A stretch of DNA of 7,933 nucleotides from CAYZDV01 sp964477275. Its GTDB lineage: Bacteria; Acidobacteriota; Aminicenantia; Aminicenantales; Aminicenantaceae. The position numbers were made by a program, and so were the translations under genes. Under the pieces are notes generated by a model that worked only from the letters and a program-made list of their open reading frames with translations, did not search any database and was not told the DNA's origin. The stretch spans positions 1 to 7,933 of the forward strand of contig CAYZDV010000093.1 of the NCBI GenBank assembly GCA_964477275.1. The letters are read 5' to 3'. The stretch's first letter is position 1; the number at the start of each line of letters is the position of its first letter. Shown piece by piece: positions 5,011 through 7,933 of this stretch.

Positions 5011-7101
5011 ATGTGGGGTTGGTCCGATTATCTCTCTCCCCTGAAAGGCAGTCGATTGAGGAGCCTCCTTCGAAAGTTCTTGCCCCTTTTTTTTCTCTCT
5101 TCCGTTGTTCTGGGCCAGATGGAGTTCAGAGAGGCTCTGGCTCTCAAGATCCGGGAGCCCATCGAGGTCGATGGGGACCTCAGCGAACCGGCCTGGAAGA
5201 GAGCGCCCGATGCCAGCAGCTTGATACAGTTTAAGCCCGAAAAGGATAAACGCGACCCGTTCAGCACCACCATCAAGATTCTTTATGACCATGCTTTTCT
5301 TTATCTTGGATTCCGGTGTTTTGACCCTCAACCGGACAAGATTGAGGCCCGGGTGAGCGAAAGGGATAAAGACCTGAGAAACGATGATTCGGTTTACGTT
5401 CTCATCGATACCGGGCCCGACCAGGACCATTTCTTGTATTTTGGGCTGAACCTTCTCGGAGCCCGGCTGGATGGCCGGGTCAGCCTGGACGGGCAAAACG
5501 CGGATGTGGCCTGGGATGGCAGCTGGAGAGCGGCCAGCCAGAGGACAGACTTCGGCTGGAGCGCAGAGATGGCCATCGGCCTGACAAGCCTGCAGCTTGA
5601 GAGCGGAGAAGACGCCACCCTGGGCTTGAGTTTTGCCAGGATCGTGGCCCGCCAGCCGGCTTCTATTTTCTGGGAAGGGCCGCTCGACCCGGCCTTTAAG
5701 GTTTCCCTGCTCGGACAGATGGCCAGGGTGGAGCTTCTCCAGATGGTGAGAAGAGTCAAAATTGTGCCCCATGTCATCGCTTCCGCCGAAGAGAAGAGCA
5801 AACGATGGGCAGAATGGGGACTGGATGTGCCTTTTGCCCTCAGCCAGATGGCCTCCGGCCATCTCACCCTCAATCCCGATTTTATGACTGTCGAATCCGA
5901 TGAGGAAAGGATCAACCTCACCCGCTTTGAGCTTTTCCTTCCAGAAAAAAGAGGTTTTTTCCGGGACGACTCTGATATTTATGACCAGGAGATCAGGCTC
6001 TTCTATTCCAAAAGAATTCCCAGCATTTATGGCGGGTCGAGATTCGGGGCGAGGTCGGGAGAATTTGCGTTTTCCGCGATGAGTGTCCAGGCCAGAAAAG
6101 ATGCCGTCACCGGCGATGAGAGCTCCAACTTTTCAGTGGTCCGTTTCCGACAGAGCTTAGGGAAGGATTCGTCGGTTGGCTTGCTGGCCTCGAATAAGCT
6201 GACGGAGGGAAAAAACAGCGGCGCCGCCGGCATCGATGCCGTCCTCCATATCACACCCCATTTCAGCCTCAGCGGGCAATTCGCGGCGAGCTACGGAGAC
6301 CATGCCGAAGAGAACACCGCCTTCTTCATCCGTCCGAGCTATGATACGCACGACTTTCATTTTCATGTCGGTTATTTTCTGCTGGGCAAGAACTTCGCCG
6401 ACAATGTCAGCAGGGTGGGATTTGTTCCGGATGATAACCGCCGGGAATTGGATTCCGGCCTCATGCAAAGGTTTTTCATCCACAACGGCTCTCTCCGTCA
6501 GGTCAGATACGACTCCCATTTCAACGTTTACTGGGGAATGGAGGGCGCTCTCCGCAGCTGGCAGGTCGACCAGGGAGTGTCCCTGGAGATGAGAAATCGG
6601 TTTTCCGTTTGGGCCTTCCACAGCCGGGAGTTCAAAGCCATGGACGGTGTGCTGTTTGAAGAGGATTTCCGGAACCATCTGACGAAAGTGGGGATCGGGT
6701 TTAACACAGAAGAATGGGATTATGCCTCTTTTTGCTATTCCTTCGGACGAAATTTCGGCGAAGGTTTCGACATGCTCGAGGTGGGGAAGAACCTCCGTTT
6801 CACCCGCGAACTGGATGTGGAATTCACAATGGCCCGCATTTTCTTTTACGGGCTCTCTCCTCGAAACCAGTTTGTCCATGCTCTTCGGGCCACCTACAAT
6901 TTTTCAAGGAATGTCGTGGCCAGAATCTTCTTTCAGACCAATACCATGATCAAAAAGTTGAACTTCGAGTCCCTGCTCAATGTTCGGCTTCTGCCCCCTT
7001 CCGGTTTTGTCCAGATTGGCTATCAAACCGGAAGGGGAAGGTTCGGTATGGAGGACACCCAGGGGCATACATTTATTCTCAAATTTCATTACACGTTTTG
7101 A
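5011..7101 (+). CDS. CBM9-like/DUF5916 outer-membrane protein
   Basis: The 696-aa product has a signal peptide with a basic n-region and core FLPLFFLSSVVLG (cleavage near residue 35), supporting ATG 5011 with AGAGGA at 5001-5006. Residues ~47-235 form a CBM9/DOMON-like beta domain: IREPIEVDGDLSEPAWKRAP (48-67), LYDHAFLYLGFRCFDPQPDK (91-110), RNDDSVYVLIDTGPDQDHFL (123-142). From ~250 comes the DUF5916 part with its hallmark at 288-324, starting LNPDFMTVESDE and continuing NLTRFELFLPEKRGFF, then a beta-rich region ending HTFILKFHYTF. The final Phe is the usual C-terminal signal for outer-membrane barrel assembly. Relatives often sit with secreted or TonB-linked proteins; a sugar or polymer ligand is possible but no substrate can be named. 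The next gene starts 6 nt after its stop, so they are cotranscribed. Confidence 0.85.
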   Translation: MWGWSDYLSPLKGSRLRSLLRKFLPLFFLSSVVLGQMEFREALALKIREPIEVDGDLSEPAWKRAPDASSLIQFKPEKDKRDPFSTTIKILYDHAFLYLGFRCFDPQPDKIEARVSERDKDLRNDDSVYVLIDTGPDQDHFLYFGLNLLGARLDGRVSLDGQNADVAWDGSWRAASQRTDFGWSAEMAIGLTSLQLESGEDATLGLSFARIVARQPASIFWEGPLDPAFKVSLLGQMARVELLQMVRRVKIVPHVIASAEEKSKRWAEWGLDVPFALSQMASGHLTLNPDFMTVESDEERINLTRFELFLPEKRGFFRDDSDIYDQEIRLFYSKRIPSIYGGSRFGARSGEFAFSAMSVQARKDAVTGDESSNFSVVRFRQSLGKDSSVGLLASNKLTEGKNSGAAGIDAVLHITPHFSLSGQFAASYGDHAEENTAFFIRPSYDTHDFHFHVGYFLLGKNFADNVSRVGFVPDDNRRELDSGLMQRFFIHNGSLRQVRYDSHFNVYWGMEGALRSWQVDQGVSLEMRNRFSVWAFHSREFKAMDGVLFEEDFRNHLTKVGIGFNTEEWDYASFCYSFGRNFGEGFDMLEVGKNLRFTRELDVEFTMARIFFYGLSPRNQFVHALRATYNFSRNVVARIFFQTNTMIKKLNFESLLNVRLLPPSGFVQIGYQTGRGRFGMEDTQGHTFILKFHYTF

Positions 7102-7107
7102 GATGCG

Positions 7108-7933
7108 ATGAAGAGGATCTTCCCGACTGCGCTCATTTTTCTTGTTTTTCTCATTCCTTCATTTCTCGCTGGCCAATGGATCAGAACTTATGGCGGAAGC
7201 GGGCATGAGCACTGCCATCTGATCCGGGAGACAGGAGATGGGGGATGCATTGCGGCCGGCACCGTTCGTTCACCAGGGAGCGAATTTGATATCTGGGTTC
7301 TGAAGCTGGATTCAAACGGCGTCATCGACTGGGAGAAAATCTACAGGGGAAACGCCAATTTTTCGCTCCTCTCCATCGAGGAGACCGGGGACGGAGGCTA
7401 CGCACTCCTCGGGCTGACGGTGGGCGGTTATTGGCGGCCGCCGGATGTCTGGGTTTTAAGGCTGGATTCATCGGGAGGGGTGATCGCGGAGAGCAGCTTC
7501 GGGAGAGATATCGTCTACACTGTACATTCCGCCCGGAGGACAGACGATGGAGGAATGGTGATTACCGGCACCTGGAGTTGGGGCCCTGAGGAGAAGGATA
7601 TCATGGCCGTGAAGCTCGGCTCATCGGGTGATGTGGAGTGGCAGAGAAAGTACGGGTCGGGCGCAAATATTGAGGAAGGCTACTGCATTCTCCAGGCCGA
7701 AGATGGAGGGTATGTTATTGCCGGCTCCAGATTGAGCGGCTATTCCAGCGATGTTCTCGTATTGAAGCTTACCTCTTCAGGAGAGATGGAATGGAGTCGG
7801 ACATATGCCGGAATGTCTGATAAGACTCCCCAGTCCATCCTTCAAGCGGGGGATGGAGGGTTCATTATCGCCGGAAGAATGGATTTTCCTTCCGAGCCTG
7901 AAAGAAAGGACATCTGGATTTTGAGGCTCACTT
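7108..7933 (+). CDS. Secreted DGG-repeat (beta-propeller-like) protein, 3' end outside window
   Basis: The frame opens at ATG 7108, six bases after the DUF5916 stop, and stays open to the window edge (275 codons seen). The signal peptide MKRIFPTALIFLVFLIPSFLAG is followed directly by QWIRTYGGSG. Five repeats of about 51 residues then follow, each with a form of W..YG, an Ile/Leu helix, xDGG(Y/F)xIxG, and D(I/V)xVLKLxSxG. The DGG Asp residues fall at about 44, 95, 147, 199 and 249 (spacing 50-52). This repeat is common in secreted proteins of Aminicenantes, Bacteroidota and archaea and is thought to build beta-propeller-like folds; the ligand is unknown. No strong ribosome site precedes the start, which fits translational coupling to the gene before it. 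Repeat number and any C-terminal sorting domain are cut off. Confidence 0.85.
   Translation, partial: MKRIFPTALIFLVFLIPSFLAGQWIRTYGGSGHEHCHLIRETGDGGCIAAGTVRSPGSEFDIWVLKLDSNGVIDWEKIYRGNANFSLLSIEETGDGGYALLGLTVGGYWRPPDVWVLRLDSSGGVIAESSFGRDIVYTVHSARRTDDGGMVITGTWSWGPEEKDIMAVKLGSSGDVEWQRKYGSGANIEEGYCILQAEDGGYVIAGSRLSGYSSDVLVLKLTSSGEMEWSRTYAGMSDKTPQSILQAGDGGFIIAGRMDFPSEPERKDIWILRLT

Noticed and set aside
4999..5862. 287-codon open frame on the minus strand
   Set aside because: It is antisense to the signal peptide and CBM9-like domain of the DUF5916 gene, has no recognisable domain or start signals, and its composition is that of a reverse-complement shadow.
6157..6879. 240-codon open frame on the minus strand
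   Set aside because: Fully antisense to the DUF5916 barrel region, with no family resemblance; the plus-strand protein accounts for the sequence.
1..7933. Whole window as archaeal DNA
   Set aside because: The outer-membrane barrel with C-terminal Phe, Acidobacterial-type VWFA protein, extended -10 promoter and Shine-Dalgarno sites downstream are bacterial; only the island genes have archaeal-like signals.

Overview
The window looks like a stretch of bacterial chromosome with an accessory island inserted upstream of a secretion/outer-membrane gene cluster. The right half (about 3600-7933) points to an Acidobacteriota/Aminicenantes-type Gram-negative bacterium: a VWFA-like protein of the kind common in that group, a CBM9-like + DUF5916 outer-membrane protein ending in a C-terminal Phe, and a secreted ~51-residue DGG-repeat protein. 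They lie in one orientation behind a TGnTATAAT extended -10 promoter. The taxon is inferred from family content only.

Layout. (1) 1-~530: the 3' end of an IS1634/IS4-type transposase gene and the right end of its element, followed by a sigma70-like promoter reading rightwards. (2) ~560-894: AT-rich gap with a possible 47-aa small gene, the first copy of a 29-bp direct repeat, and a tandem pair of palindromes GTTCA-N7-TGAAC 22 bp apart. (3) 895-2381, + strand: an AbiEi-like winged-helix antitoxin and an AbiEii-like nucleotidyltransferase toxin, overlapping by 4 nt (13 nt with the earlier start). (4) 3329-2358, - strand: a winged-helix/MNT nucleotidyltransferase followed by a HEPN-domain protein. 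The two operons converge and overlap by 24 nt. (5) ~3330-3717: tandem 17-bp operator-like repeats at the MNT start, a doubtful 66-aa ORF, the second copy of the 29-bp repeat, and the promoter of the next cluster. (6) 3718-7933: VWFA-like protein, DUF5916 protein, and DGG-repeat protein cut by the window end.

The main point of interest is the segment between the two identical 29-bp direct repeats (648-676 and 3537-3565). It holds two different toxin-antitoxin modules, AbiE (type IV class) and HEPN-MNT (type VII class), placed tail to tail. Each contains a nucleotidyltransferase and a DNA-binding wHTH protein, but the roles are swapped: in AbiE the transferase is the toxin and the wHTH protein the antitoxin, whereas in HEPN-MNT the transferase is the antitoxin and here carries the wHTH itself. 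Both first genes lack a Shine-Dalgarno sequence and have an archaeal-looking TATA element about 26 bp before the ATG, flanked by near-palindromic repeats spaced about two helical turns. Arginine codons in these genes are mostly AGA/AGG, unlike the mixed use downstream. I infer a horizontally acquired defence/stabilisation island, possibly from an archaeal-like donor, next to an IS element. Function, mobility and donor are unproven from sequence alone.
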